Source: Candidatus Poribacteria bacterium
GTDB lineage: Bacteria; Poribacteria; WGA-4E; PCPOR2b
Assembly (NCBI GenBank): GCA_022826645.1
Contig: JAJDUM010000101.1
Location: 1-62,393, forward strand
Direction of reading: 5' to 3'
Length of the DNA: 62,393 nucleotides
Part shown: piece after piece, positions 27,235 through 35,980 of the stretch
Position numbering within the stretch: position 1 is the first letter of the stretch
Layout of the letters: each line of letters starts with the position of its first letter
Position numbers and translations under genes: made by a program
Notes under the pieces: model-generated
Told to the model about the DNA's origin: nothing
The model's input: only the letters and a program-made list of their open reading frames with translations
Database searches by the model: none

Positions 27235-28020
27235 TCATGCCAATTCCTTCAAGCGGTTATCATCGAGTGGCTGTAACGGTGCGAAATCGCGGTTATTATG
27301 ATACCAATCACGTTCCGTGCCAGTACAGGCGTTGCTGACGGCATTATAGTTCAAATACAGGATCGCCCGTCGCCAAGGGGAAACATTGTTGGCTGAACCG
27401 TGGACGACATTGCAATGGCAGAAACAGACAGATCCTGCGGGTCCTATCAACGCTTCGATACCGCTCTCTTCAGCGAGCTGCGCTAACGTAGGACGATCAA
27501 TGTGGTGCAAGGCGTAGCCCTTCGCGTCCCTGTGGGGCTTCGAGTCGAGGAGACCGTGCGTGTGTGAACCCGGTACAACCAGTAACGGCGACGTGACCGC
27601 CGTGCAGTCGTCGATAAATACGGACGCCATAACACACTTCGGTTCCGTCATTCCGTCGATGCGATGCCACGGTGGGAAGTCTTGGTGCCAGTCCCACGCC
27701 GCGCCGCCCCCGAACCCTTGTTTGGGGTTCAGACGGCTCTGATGCAGATACACATTATCGGCCAACAGTTGACGGACCGGGTTCAGCAGACGCGGCAGCA
27801 ACGGGAGATACCGGAACGGTTCAGAATAGACATGCGCTCCAAAAGCGAGCCTGACGGAGTTCGGATCATCTTTCTCAGGTATTACCTCCGGACCCCGGCG
27901 ACTGAGGATTTGCGGCATCGCCCGCTGCAGAACCTTCACCTCATCGGCTTCCAGTAGGCTTGGAAAAAACAGGTAGCCCTGTTCGTTAAAGCGTGCGATC
28001 TGGGCGTCGTTCAGTTTCAT
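27235..28020 (-). CDS. EctD-like phytanoyl-CoA dioxygenase family protein (Fe(II)/2-oxoglutarate hydroxylase)
   Basis: 261 aa. The iron-binding triad is visible as WHQDFPPWH (His-x-Asp) and CHCNVVHGSANN (distal His), with the 2-oxoglutarate-binding Arg in SPWRRAIL. The blocks HQSRLNPKQGFGG, DGMTEPK, VVPGSHTHG and NCNVVHGS-like CNVVHGS closely follow the layout of ectoine hydroxylase EctD (HQSRIN.KPGF, WH.DFE.WH.EDGMP, IPGSH, DCN.MHGS.NI.P). No ectoine synthesis genes are nearby, so the substrate may be another small amino acid or a host compound. The ATG at 28020 is preferred; the in-frame ATG at 28053 adds 11 residues lacking in the family. Confidence 0.8.
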   Translation of the reverse strand: MKLNDAQIARFNEQGYLFFPSLLEADEVKVLQRAMPQILSRRGPEVIPEKDDPNSVRLAFGAHVYSEPFRYLPLLPRLLNPVRQLLADNVYLHQSRLNPKQGFGGGAAWDWHQDFPPWHRIDGMTEPKCVMASVFIDDCTAVTSPLLVVPGSHTHGLLDSKPHRDAKGYALHHIDRPTLAQLAEESGIEALIGPAGSVCFCHCNVVHGSANNVSPWRRAILYLNYNAVSNACTGTERDWYHNNRDFAPLQPLDDNRLKELA

Positions 28021-28148
28021 GGTATCTATCTCATTTAACTGCGGTTCTCCCACTTGGTAGGCGCTGTTTCCAACTGCGCCGTTTCAACCGCGCCTACCGT
28101 TCTCCCGTTGTGGCGGACATCTTTGAGATATTTCTGCGTCCCCTACCA

Positions 28149-29222
28149 CTAATGCGCCTTTAACTCACCCCATATCGTCGCCAGCTTATCTTGTGGTTCG
28201 ACCGAAAATTGCTCAGGGAAGGGCCAACCGGGCGGTTGGTAGACCTCATTTTCTCTCTCATTTCCACCGGCACCGCCGTTCCAACCGCCAATCGCATAGA
28301 TCTTCCCATTTGCGACCGCAATTCCAAAACTTCCCCTTGGGGTAGGCATAGCGTCCATACGGCGGTGTTTATTCTCTTCTGGAGAGTATTCCCAGACATC
28401 CTCGTAAAATACCAGGTCCGGATCATTGGGTCCGCCTTTTAGTCCACCTTTGCCCTTAAATTTTTCACCACCCATCACATAGATCTTGCCGCTATTGACG
28501 AAGGCGGCGGCGAAATTATGAACGGGTCGCTGTATCTTGGCTCTGGGCGTCCATATCTCCGTTTTGGGGTCGTATGCGTCTACATCTGTGGTTGACTCCT
28601 TATGGGTAAAATCGGTTGCGCCACCAAAGATATAGATCTGCCCACCCGGTACGGCGGCACCCGCTGCGCCCCATCGTGGATTCGGCATGTCTGCTTTCTG
28701 TTCCCACGTGTCGGTCACGGGGTTGTAGACCTCGATTGCCGGAGATGGAAAGAAGACATCGGTTGCGCCACCAATCGTATAAATTTTGCGACCCACCACA
28801 ACGGTAACCGGGGCGATTCGCGGGGTTGGCATGTCCGCCTTCTTCGACCATGTGTCAGTTTTTGGGTCATACATCTCTACTGCCGCTACAGGCGCAATGC
28901 CGTCACGGGTTCCACCGATGACATAGACCTTCCCGTCGACGGAGACTGCGGTGTGTCGTACGCGACCTGTTGGTATCGGTTTCTTTTCGACCCAGTTATC
29001 CTTCTCTATATCGTATTCTTCGTTTTTGTGTATCTGGGGGCTATCATCTTGTCCGCCGATAGCATAAATCTTGTTACCGACGGCAGCGATTTCGATGCCC
29101 CATCTATGCGTTGGCAGCGGCTTCAATTTCTTCCATCCCGCAAAGCTGTTTGTGGCGAAGCAAACGCTAAGCAGCCCACATAGGATCAGCCCTGCTAACA
29201 TTTGATAACTTGTCCGCTTCAT
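28149..29222 (-). CDS. Secreted Kelch-repeat beta-propeller protein (array member 1)
   Basis: 357 aa. A signal peptide (MKRTSYQMLAGLILCGLLSV and on to NSFAG) is followed by six Kelch blades. Their double-glycine motifs read GNKIYAIGGQDD, GKVYVIGGTRDG, GRKIYTIGGATD, GQIYIFGGATD, GKIYVMGGEKF and GKIYAIGGWNG, each followed by a W 'DTW' strand. Six blades make a closed propeller like NanM or galactose-oxidase-type Kelch domains. No catalytic residues can be assigned, so binding of glycans or proteins is the safer guess. The C-terminus reads VEPQDKLATIWGELKAH, the shared tail. It is closest to member 2. It lies outside the cytoplasm. Confidence 0.88.
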   Translation of the reverse strand: MKRTSYQMLAGLILCGLLSVCFATNSFAGWKKLKPLPTHRWGIEIAAVGNKIYAIGGQDDSPQIHKNEEYDIEKDNWVEKKPIPTGRVRHTAVSVDGKVYVIGGTRDGIAPVAAVEMYDPKTDTWSKKADMPTPRIAPVTVVVGRKIYTIGGATDVFFPSPAIEVYNPVTDTWEQKADMPNPRWGAAGAAVPGGQIYIFGGATDFTHKESTTDVDAYDPKTEIWTPRAKIQRPVHNFAAAFVNSGKIYVMGGEKFKGKGGLKGGPNDPDLVFYEDVWEYSPEENKHRRMDAMPTPRGSFGIAVANGKIYAIGGWNGGAGGNERENEVYQPPGWPFPEQFSVEPQDKLATIWGELKAH

Positions 29223-29535
29223 TGTGTATGCCTCCTTCTTGTAAGTTTTGGTTTGAGTATCCCTGAGAACCTTCCAATTTCACTCCTCGTGTCCCGTCCC
29301 GCCTGTCCCGATTCATCGGGGGTGGGATTTAGGGGGTTCGTTTTTGTATTTAATCTGTGTAAATCCGTGTAAATCCGCGCTTCAGCTGGGGTAAGAACGC
29401 GCAATGAATTGCGCTACTACAAACGGGGGTCAAGGCTGCCCCTCCCACAGGCAGATGAGTTGTTTATCACGTTTCACGTTTCAGATCTCTTCTCCGCGTA
29501 ATCCTTGAATCCGCGTTAATCCGTGATTCAGACAA
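29223..29535. repeat. Palindromic module and iterons, no gene
   Basis: The gap holds CCCGATTCATCGGGGGTGGGATTTAGGGGGTT (about 29308), iterons (about 29345-29390 and 29490-29535), CGCGCAATGAATTGCGC (about 29398-29414) and a GGCTGCCCCTCCCACAGG relic. Confidence 0.7.
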
Positions 29536-30606
29536 TTATTGGTGACGCTTAATCTCACCCCATATTGTTGCGAGCTTGTTTTGTGGTTCGACGGCAAAAG
29601 TCTTGGGGAAGGGCCAACCGGGTGGCTGATAGACATCCGTGCCATTCTCGTCCCCAGCGCCGCCCGACCAACCGGCTATAACATAAACCTTGCCGTCCAA
29701 AATGGCAGCTCCAAAACTGGACTTCGGTTTGGGCATGGCTGCCGCACGCTTCCACGTATCTTTCTCCGGCGAGTATTCCCACACATCGTCATAGAAGGTC
29801 CATTCCGGGTCGTTCACGCCGCCATCAACGCCCCCTTTGCCCTTCCATTTCTGACCGCCCATGACATAAATCAGTCCGCTATTGACAAAGCTGGCGGAGA
29901 AGTTATGCAACGGTCGCTGTAGCTTCTTCTTGGGGACCCATGTATCCGTTCTGGTATCGTATTCGTCCACGTCCGTGGTTGAGTTTTCGTGGGTGAAATC
30001 GGTTGCGCCACCAAAGATATAGATCTTCCCTTTGGTTGGGATGCCAGCAGCAGCTGCGCCCCATCTCGGATTCGGCATATCCGGCTTCTTCTCCCAAGTG
30101 TCCGTTCCGGGGTCGTAGACCTCGATTATCGGAGACGGAAAGTAGAGGTCGGTCGCGCCGCCGATAACGTAGATTTTCGAGCTCATTGCGACCACCATCG
30201 GAGCGATCCTTGGGGTCGGCATCGGCGCCCTCATTCTCCAGACATCATTTTTAGGGTCGTATTCCTCGACCCGTTCCAAGGCGGCGATCCCATCGAAGGT
30301 GCCGCCAAAGACGTAGATTTTCCCCTTGAAAGTGACCGCAGCGTGACGCACCCGACCGCTCGGTATCTCTCTTCTGTCCTCCCATTTGCCTTTTCCGATG
30401 TCGAACGCTTCCACCTTTGAGATCTTGGGGCTATCATCTTGGCCAGCGATGGCGTAGACTGTGTCACCCACACCGGCAGCGGCTAACCCCCATCTGCCCG
30501 TGGGGGCAGGTTCGAGTTTTTTCCAGCCTGCAAAGCTCATCGCCGAAAAGCCGAACAGGCCACATAACAACAATCCCGCTAACATCTGATATCTTGCCTG
30601 TTTCAT
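29536..30606 (-). CDS. Secreted Kelch-repeat beta-propeller protein (array member 2)
   Basis: 356 aa. The start is the ATG at 30606 (MKQARYQMLAGLLLCGLFGF), preceded by AGGAGG 8 bases upstream; the open frame continues upstream only through repeat DNA. Signal peptide to about residue 29, then six blades with GG motifs like those of member 1 (GDTVYAIAGQDD, GKIYVFGGTFDG, SKIYVIGGATDL, GKIYIFGGATDF, GLIYVMGGQKW, GKVYVIAGWSGG). The tail is VEPQNKLATIWGEIKRHQ. The nucleotide and protein similarity to member 1 shows a recent duplication. Confidence 0.88.
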   Translation of the reverse strand: MKQARYQMLAGLLLCGLFGFSAMSFAGWKKLEPAPTGRWGLAAAGVGDTVYAIAGQDDSPKISKVEAFDIGKGKWEDRREIPSGRVRHAAVTFKGKIYVFGGTFDGIAALERVEEYDPKNDVWRMRAPMPTPRIAPMVVAMSSKIYVIGGATDLYFPSPIIEVYDPGTDTWEKKPDMPNPRWGAAAAGIPTKGKIYIFGGATDFTHENSTTDVDEYDTRTDTWVPKKKLQRPLHNFSASFVNSGLIYVMGGQKWKGKGGVDGGVNDPEWTFYDDVWEYSPEKDTWKRAAAMPKPKSSFGAAILDGKVYVIAGWSGGAGDENGTDVYQPPGWPFPKTFAVEPQNKLATIWGEIKRHQ

Positions 30607-31364
30607 GTTACAGACCTCCTGTAAAAGATTTAGTGTGGTTCTCCCTCCAGAGAACCCTCCGCTTTCCAAGTTGAGTGATAGTTGTCTCCAAAATAGTTCG
30701 CTACCGACGCCGTTTAATGCCGCCCCGCTGGGGCTATGTTGGTTCATTGGTTCATTAGTACATTGGTTCATTGGGCCGTTTCCCAAGTCCCCCTGACAAG
30801 GGGTACATCCCGATTCATCGGGGGCGGGATTTAGGGGATTGTTTTTTGTATTTAATCCGCGTAATCCCTAAATACGTGTTAATCGGCGATTCAGACAATT
30901 ATCACATGTCGCCCCTCCGGGGCTTTGGTTGAGGGGTTAATACCGTATTCTATAAACATGTCGCCCCGCTGGGGCTATGTTGGTTCATTGGTTCATTAGT
31001 ACATTGGTTCATTAGTACATTGGTTCATTGGGCCGTTTCCCAAGTCCCCCTGACAAGGGGGATTTAGGGGGTTGCTTTTTGTATTTAATCCGCGTAATCT
31101 TTAAATCCGTGTAAATCTGCGATTCAGACAATTATCACATGTCGCCCCTCCGGGGCTTTTGTGTATGGTGTCTGCCATATTCTATAAACATGCCGCCCCT
31201 CCGGGGCTAAAGGCATAGTCTTTGCTGTTTTTTGTTTTAATCCAGTGAATCCTTTAATCCGGTAAATTCTGATTCAGACAGCCTTCTCCGCGTAATCCTT
31301 AAATCCGTGTTAATCGGCGATTCAGACAGGTTGTAATCCTTCAATCTATCCTCGGCCTCCGTCA
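30607..31364. repeat. Two near-identical composite repeat blocks, one with a nested palindrome
   Basis: Blocks at about 30719-30900 and 30961-31130 share GCCCCGCTGGGGCTATG, TTCATTGGTTCATTAGTACA, CCCCCTGACAAGGGG...ATTTAGGGG and the iteron ending GATTCAGACAA. In the first block TACATCCCGATTCATCGGGG is inserted into the CCCCCTGACAAGGGGG module. Two composite ACATGTCGCCCC...GGGGC units lie at about 30903-30975 and 31136-31210. Further iterons lie at 31230-31335. No gene. Confidence 0.8.
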
Positions 31365-32453
31365 CTACCGGCGCTGTTTAATATCACCCCATATCGTCGT
31401 CAGCTTATCCTTGGGTGTGACTGAGAACGCTTTAGGGAAGGGCCAGCCATCGGGTGTATAGACTTCCGTCTCTCTCCGAGGACCGCCGCCCCCGTGCCCG
31501 CCGACCGCATAAATCTTTCCATCGAGGACGGCTGTCGCTAAGGTGCCCCTACCGGTTGGCATCTGGTCCTTTAGCCGTGACCACCTGTTCTTTTCTAAGT
31601 CGTATTCGAAGACGGTCCAATGCAGGATCCACCCCTCGATCGGTTGCCCATCTCGTTCGTTGCCGTTAAAGGTCCGCCCTCCAATGGCGTAAGCCTTTCC
31701 ACTATTGACAAAACTCACGGACATATCGTAATAGTCGAGTGGCATATCGGCTTTCTCCGTCCAAGTGTCTGCCTTTGGATCGTATTCCTCGGTCAGGTCG
31801 GTGTACTTTTGATGGGTGTTATCCACAGCGCCGCCACAGATGTAGATCTTCCCCTTCGCAGCAAAAACACCCGCACCCCATCTTGGGTTTGGCATATCCG
31901 CCTTCTGCTCCCATGTATCGGTAACGGGATCGTAGACCTCGACCGCAGCGGAGGGAAAAAAGAAGGAGTCTGCGCCGCCGATGACATAAATCTTGCCGCC
32001 TACTACCGCAGCGAGCGTCGACATCCTCGGAGTGGGCATATCGGCTTTGGGCGTCCATGTGTCGGTCTTGGGATCATATTCATCGGCTAGTCCAACCGCT
32101 TGGAAATTATCCTCTGTTCCCCCGAAGGCGTAGATCTTCCCTCTTACGATGGCGCTACTTACCCGAAATCTGCCTCGCTGCCATTTCCCTTTCACATCCC
32201 ACACATCCTTTGCGGGATCATATTCTCCTACAAATTTGCCCGGCGGCTTCAGATCATCCTGCCCGCCGAAGCCGTAAAGTTTCCCGTTAAACGCTTGGAC
32301 GCCTAACCCCCAGATACCCACGGCACGGTCACCGAGTTGTGGCAGATTGACTTTTTTCTCCCATTTGCCGGCGAAGCTGACCGCTGAAAAGCCGAACAAC
32401 CCAGCTACTATCAAGCCTGCTAAAACGCTAAATGTAATACGGTGTTTCATCAT
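31365..32453 (-). CDS. Secreted Kelch-repeat beta-propeller protein (array member 3)
   Basis: 362 aa. TAGGAG lies 7 bases before the ATG at 32453 (a second ATG follows at once). Signal peptide to about residue 29 (AVSFAG), then six blades (GKLYGFGGQDD, GKIYAFGGTEDN, GKIYVIGGADSF, GKIYICGGAVDN, GKAYAIGGRTFN, GKIYAVGGHGGG). Members 3, 4, 5 and 6 share the 'QKYTD..E.YDPK' and 'NSGK.Y.IGG' insert regions and form a second subfamily. The tail is VTPKDKLTTIWGDIKQRR, the only one with Thr in place of Ala after Leu. Confidence 0.88.
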   Translation of the reverse strand: MMKHRITFSVLAGLIVAGLFGFSAVSFAGKWEKKVNLPQLGDRAVGIWGLGVQAFNGKLYGFGGQDDLKPPGKFVGEYDPAKDVWDVKGKWQRGRFRVSSAIVRGKIYAFGGTEDNFQAVGLADEYDPKTDTWTPKADMPTPRMSTLAAVVGGKIYVIGGADSFFFPSAAVEVYDPVTDTWEQKADMPNPRWGAGVFAAKGKIYICGGAVDNTHQKYTDLTEEYDPKADTWTEKADMPLDYYDMSVSFVNSGKAYAIGGRTFNGNERDGQPIEGWILHWTVFEYDLEKNRWSRLKDQMPTGRGTLATAVLDGKIYAVGGHGGGGPRRETEVYTPDGWPFPKAFSVTPKDKLTTIWGDIKQRR

Positions 32454-32470
32454 GAACAGCTCCTAATTTT

Positions 32471-33550
32471 TTATCGACTGCGCTTAATTTCGCCCCACTG
32501 TGTTGCTAACTTACCTTGGGGAGAGACTGCGAAAGCTTTTGGAAAGGGCCAACCGTTGGGGGTATATACCTGTGTTATCCCAGCGATACCAACGTGCCCG
32601 GCGATGGCATAGATCTTCCCGTCCAGAACGGTTGACGCTAAACTCGCCCGCCCGGTCGGCATCTGATCCTTTAACCGTGACCATTTGTTCTTCTCTACAT
32701 CGTATTCGAAAATCGTCCAATGATAGCGCCACCCGTCAGAGAGGCGTCCATCTCTGTCGTTCCCGCCAAATGTCCTGCCTCCGACGGCATAAGCCTTACC
32801 ACTGTTGACGAAGCTCACCGCCATGTCATAATACGCGACCGGCATATCCGCCCTCTTTTTCCAGGTGTCCGTCTTCGTGTCGTATTCCTCGGTCAGGTCG
32901 GTGTACTTCTGATGGCTCTGATCTGTGGCACCGCCACAAATGTAAATCTTCCCCCTCGCAGCAAAAGCGCCTGACCCCCACCTTGGGTTTGGCATATCCG
33001 CCTTCTGCTCCCATGTGTCGGTTATCGGGTCGTAGACCTCGACAGCGGCTGACGGAAAGTAGAAGGAATCCGCGCCACCGATGACATAAATCTTTCCAGC
33101 TACTACAGCGGTTGATGTCATCATTCTGGGGGTCGGCATATCGGCTTTGGGCGTCCATGTGTCGGTTTTGGGATCGTACTCGTCCAAGAACGGGACCGCC
33201 TGAAAATTATCCTCCGTCCCGCCGATGGCGTAGATCTTTCCCCTTATCAAAGCGCTGCCCAACCGAAATCTGCCCCTTTGCCATTTCTTGATTCTGGTCC
33301 ATACATCTTTCTCTGGATCGTACACATGCACCAGTTTGCCCGCAGGCTGCAGATCATCTTGTCCGCCAAATGCGTAAATCTTCCCATTGACCGCCTCTGC
33401 ACCCAACCACCAAGCACCGCCTGAAATGGCACCCATTTTTGGGATCGCGGCTTTCTCTTCCCATTTTCCGGCGAAGCTGACCGTTGACAAACCGAGCAGC
33501 CCACACACTATTAGTCCTGCTAAGAGATAACGCCGTATCCAATGCTTCAT
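32471..33550 (-). CDS. Secreted Kelch-repeat beta-propeller protein (array member 4)
   Basis: 359 aa from the ATG at 33550, which has GAGG 8 bases upstream; a GTG three codons earlier overlaps this Shine-Dalgarno. Signal peptide (LLAGLIVCGLLGLSTVSFAG), then six blades with GKIYAFGGQDD, GKIYAIGGTEDN, GKIYVIGGADSF, GKIYICGGATDQ, GKAYAVGGRTFG and GKIYAIAGHVGI. The tail is VSPQGKLATQWGEIKRSR. Only 17 bases separate its stop from the start of member 3, so the two are co-transcribed. Confidence 0.88.
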   Translation of the reverse strand: MKHWIRRYLLAGLIVCGLLGLSTVSFAGKWEEKAAIPKMGAISGGAWWLGAEAVNGKIYAFGGQDDLQPAGKLVHVYDPEKDVWTRIKKWQRGRFRLGSALIRGKIYAIGGTEDNFQAVPFLDEYDPKTDTWTPKADMPTPRMMTSTAVVAGKIYVIGGADSFYFPSAAVEVYDPITDTWEQKADMPNPRWGSGAFAARGKIYICGGATDQSHQKYTDLTEEYDTKTDTWKKRADMPVAYYDMAVSFVNSGKAYAVGGRTFGGNDRDGRLSDGWRYHWTIFEYDVEKNKWSRLKDQMPTGRASLASTVLDGKIYAIAGHVGIAGITQVYTPNGWPFPKAFAVSPQGKLATQWGEIKRSR

Positions 33551-33717
33551 AGTCTGCACCTCTATCTTTTGTGGCTCATGTAAAAAGAAAGTGCAAAACG
33601 CGAATCGAAATCGTAGGGGCGGGGTCTCCCCGCCCGCAGTCCGTAAGGGTTGGGGGACCCAACCCCTACGAAGATTCGGTTGCTATTGCACGCTTTCTCA
33701 ACATGAACCTCTTTTGT
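33551..33717. repeat. Palindromic modules between Kelch members 4 and 5
   Basis: GTAGGGGCGGGG-TCT-CCCCGCCC and AAGGGTTGGG-GGA-CCCAACCCCTAC lie at about 33615-33670, two different stems in the same frame of GTAGG and CCTAC ends. Confidence 0.8.
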
Positions 33718-34791
33718 TTATTGTTTCTGCTTGATCTCGCCCCACTTCGTCGCTAACTTCTCTTGGGGAGAGACGGAGAAGGTATCAGGGAAGGGCCAAC
33801 CGTCGGGGGTGTAGACTTCGACCTCTCTGCGCGGCCCGTTGTGATGCCCGCCGATGGCGTAAATCTTTCCGTCCACAACGGCTGTCGATAAGGTGCCCCT
33901 ACCGGTTGGCATCTGATCGTTAAGTCGTTGCCACCTGTTTTTCTCTACGTCGTATTCCAATACTGTCCAGTGAAGCACCCAGCCTTGGAACTTGGGACCA
34001 TCTTTTTCTCTGCCATCAAAGGTTTTTCCGCCAATGAGATACACCTTTCCACTGTTGACAAAACTCGCCGCCATATCGTAATAGGCAATTGGCACATCGG
34101 CTTTCTTTGTCCAAGTGTCGGTCTTCGGGTCGTATTCCTCAGTCAGGTCGGTGTACTTCTGATGGCTCTGATCCACAGCACCACCAAAGACATAGATCTT
34201 ACTCTTGACCGTCACCACCGGCATCCCCCATCTCGGATTGGGCATATCCGGCTTCTTTTCCCAAGTGTCCGTCACCGGGTCATAGACCTCGACCGCAGCG
34301 GAGGGGAGGAAGAAGGATTCCACGCCACCGATGATATAAATCTTTCCGCCCACCACAGCGGTGCCGTATGCCATTCTCGGGGTCGGTATCGGCGCTTTAG
34401 CGGTCCATGTATCGGTCTTGGGATCATACTCATCGACATTGGGGAGGGTTTCGAAGTTATTCGCTGTCCCGCTAAAAGCATAGATCTTACCCCGCACGAG
34501 GGCGACGCCCAGCCGAAATCTGCCCTGTGGCAGTTTCTTCTTGTCCACCCAATTATCCTTTACGGGGTCATATTCCTTTACAACTTTACCCGGCACCTGC
34601 AAGTCGTCTTGGCCGCCGATGGTATATATCTTTCCATTCACTACAGCGGTGCCTAACCCCCATAACCCGCCGGAGAGGGCACCGATCTGCGGCATATCCG
34701 CTTTCTCTTCCCAGTCTCCCGCAAGGCTTGCCGTCGAAAAACCGAGCAGCCCACATACTATCAAACCTATTAAAATTATTCGCTGTTGCAT
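33718..34791 (-). CDS. Secreted Kelch-repeat beta-propeller protein (array member 5)
   Basis: 357 aa. Signal peptide (MQQRIILIGLIVCGLLGFST...SLAG), then six blades (GKIYTIGGQDD, GKIYAFSGTANN, GKIYIIGGVESF, SKIYVFGGAVDQ, GKVYLIGGKTFD, GKIYAIGGHHNG). The tail is VSPQEKLATKWGEIKQKQ. The Shine-Dalgarno is weak. Spacing and strand suggest transcription independent of member 4, with a repeat-filled gap between them. Confidence 0.88.
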   Translation of the reverse strand: MQQRIILIGLIVCGLLGFSTASLAGDWEEKADMPQIGALSGGLWGLGTAVVNGKIYTIGGQDDLQVPGKVVKEYDPVKDNWVDKKKLPQGRFRLGVALVRGKIYAFSGTANNFETLPNVDEYDPKTDTWTAKAPIPTPRMAYGTAVVGGKIYIIGGVESFFLPSAAVEVYDPVTDTWEKKPDMPNPRWGMPVVTVKSKIYVFGGAVDQSHQKYTDLTEEYDPKTDTWTKKADVPIAYYDMAASFVNSGKVYLIGGKTFDGREKDGPKFQGWVLHWTVLEYDVEKNRWQRLNDQMPTGRGTLSTAVVDGKIYAIGGHHNGPRREVEVYTPDGWPFPDTFSVSPQEKLATKWGEIKQKQ

Positions 34792-34828
34792 GATTATTAA
34801 CCTACTAGTCTTTTTGGTTTATCCTAAG

Positions 34829-34876
34829 AAAGGGTTCGACAGAAACCGAGTTTTTTGTCCAAAACTCGGTTTGTCC
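34829..34876. repeat. GAAACCGAGTTTT palindrome, copy 2
   Basis: AGAAACCGAGTTTT...AAAACTCGGTTTGTCC forms a perfect stem. Related copies lie at about 9737-9766 and 49358-49392, with different loops. Confidence 0.75.
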
Positions 34877-34906
34877 TATCGCTCCGTACCTCCTTTTGAC
34901 GCTTTT

Positions 34907-35980
34907 TTAACGATTTTGCTTAATTGCGCCCCATTTCGTTGCTAGCTTACCTTGAGGCGAGACGGCGAACTGCTTCGGGAAGGGCCAACCGTCAGGGGTA
35001 TACGCTTCCACTATCGCCGTAGGTCCGCAACAGCCGCCCTCCCAACCACCGATAGCGTAGATTATCCCATCGACAACGGTTGTGGACAGGATTGACCGCT
35101 CAGTTGGTAGTTCATCCTTGAGCCTCGTCCATCTGTTTTTCTCTACATCGTATTCAAAGACGGTCCAATAGAGCGTCCACCCTTCGTTCTCTCTTCCATC
35201 TTTGTCTCGTCCATCCCACCTCTGTCCACCAATAGCATAAATCTTACCACTATTAACAAAGCTGAAGCCGACATTAAAGTAGTCGATTGGCATATCGGCT
35301 TTCTCCGTCCATGTGTCTGCCTTCGGATCGTACATCTCCATCGTATCGGTATATTTCTGATGGCTGATATCGATCGCTCCGCCGGAGACATAAATCTTGG
35401 AGGCGACTGTGACGGCGGATATGCCCCATCTCGGATTGGGCATGTCTGCTTTCTTTTCCCATGTATCGGTTAGGGGGTCATAGACCTCGACAGCTGCCGA
35501 TGGAAAGAAGAACGATTCGGCGCCGCCGATGGTATAGATTTTCCCGCCCACCACCGCAGCGGCAAGCCCCAACCGCGCAGTTGGCATGTCCGCTTTCTTT
35601 GCCCATGTGTCGGTCTTCGGGTCATACTCTTCGACCGTCGGAACCGCTTCGAAGTTGTTGGATGTCCCGCCGAAAACGTAAATCTTTCCTCTTACCAGAC
35701 CGGTAGCGAGTCGAAATCGACCCGTTGGAAGTCCCTTTTTCTCCGTCCACTGGTCCTTCGCGGGGTCATACTCCGCCACTTTTTTACCTGCTTCCGGTAA
35801 ATCATCTTGCCCGCCGATGGCATAGATCTTTCCATTGACGGTTTCCGTCCCTAATCCCCATCTTTTTCGTAATAGAGGTGCTTTGGGTTCCCATTTGCCT
35901 GCGACAGTTACCGTGGGAACGCCAAAAAAGCCACATAATATCAGACCGACTAATGTGCTGTGAATCATCAGACGTTTCAC
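34907..35980 (-). CDS. Secreted Kelch-repeat beta-propeller protein (array member 6)
   Basis: 357 aa. A GTG start at 35980 gives MKRLMIHSTLVGLILCGFFG, which aligns with the MKR... starts of the other members and has GGTGG 8 bases upstream. The longer upstream frame does not fit the family. Six blades (GKIYAIGGQDD, GKIYVFGGTSNN, GKIYTIGGAESF, SKIYVSGGAIDI, GKIYAIGGQRWD, GIIYAIGGWEGG) are followed by VSPQGKLATKWGAIKQNR. Blade 6 carries a CC pair (GGCCGPT) absent from the others. Confidence 0.85.
   Translation of the reverse strand: MKRLMIHSTLVGLILCGFFGVPTVTVAGKWEPKAPLLRKRWGLGTETVNGKIYAIGGQDDLPEAGKKVAEYDPAKDQWTEKKGLPTGRFRLATGLVRGKIYVFGGTSNNFEAVPTVEEYDPKTDTWAKKADMPTARLGLAAAVVGGKIYTIGGAESFFFPSAAVEVYDPLTDTWEKKADMPNPRWGISAVTVASKIYVSGGAIDISHQKYTDTMEMYDPKADTWTEKADMPIDYFNVGFSFVNSGKIYAIGGQRWDGRDKDGRENEGWTLYWTVFEYDVEKNRWTRLKDELPTERSILSTTVVDGIIYAIGGWEGGCCGPTAIVEAYTPDGWPFPKQFAVSPQGKLATKWGAIKQNR

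Noticed and set aside
26825..27238. 137-aa minus-strand open frame in the repeat region
   Set aside because: It mostly translates AATCC iterons (LNRGxTRIxGLRG-type strings); iteron frames like this recur wherever the repeats are.
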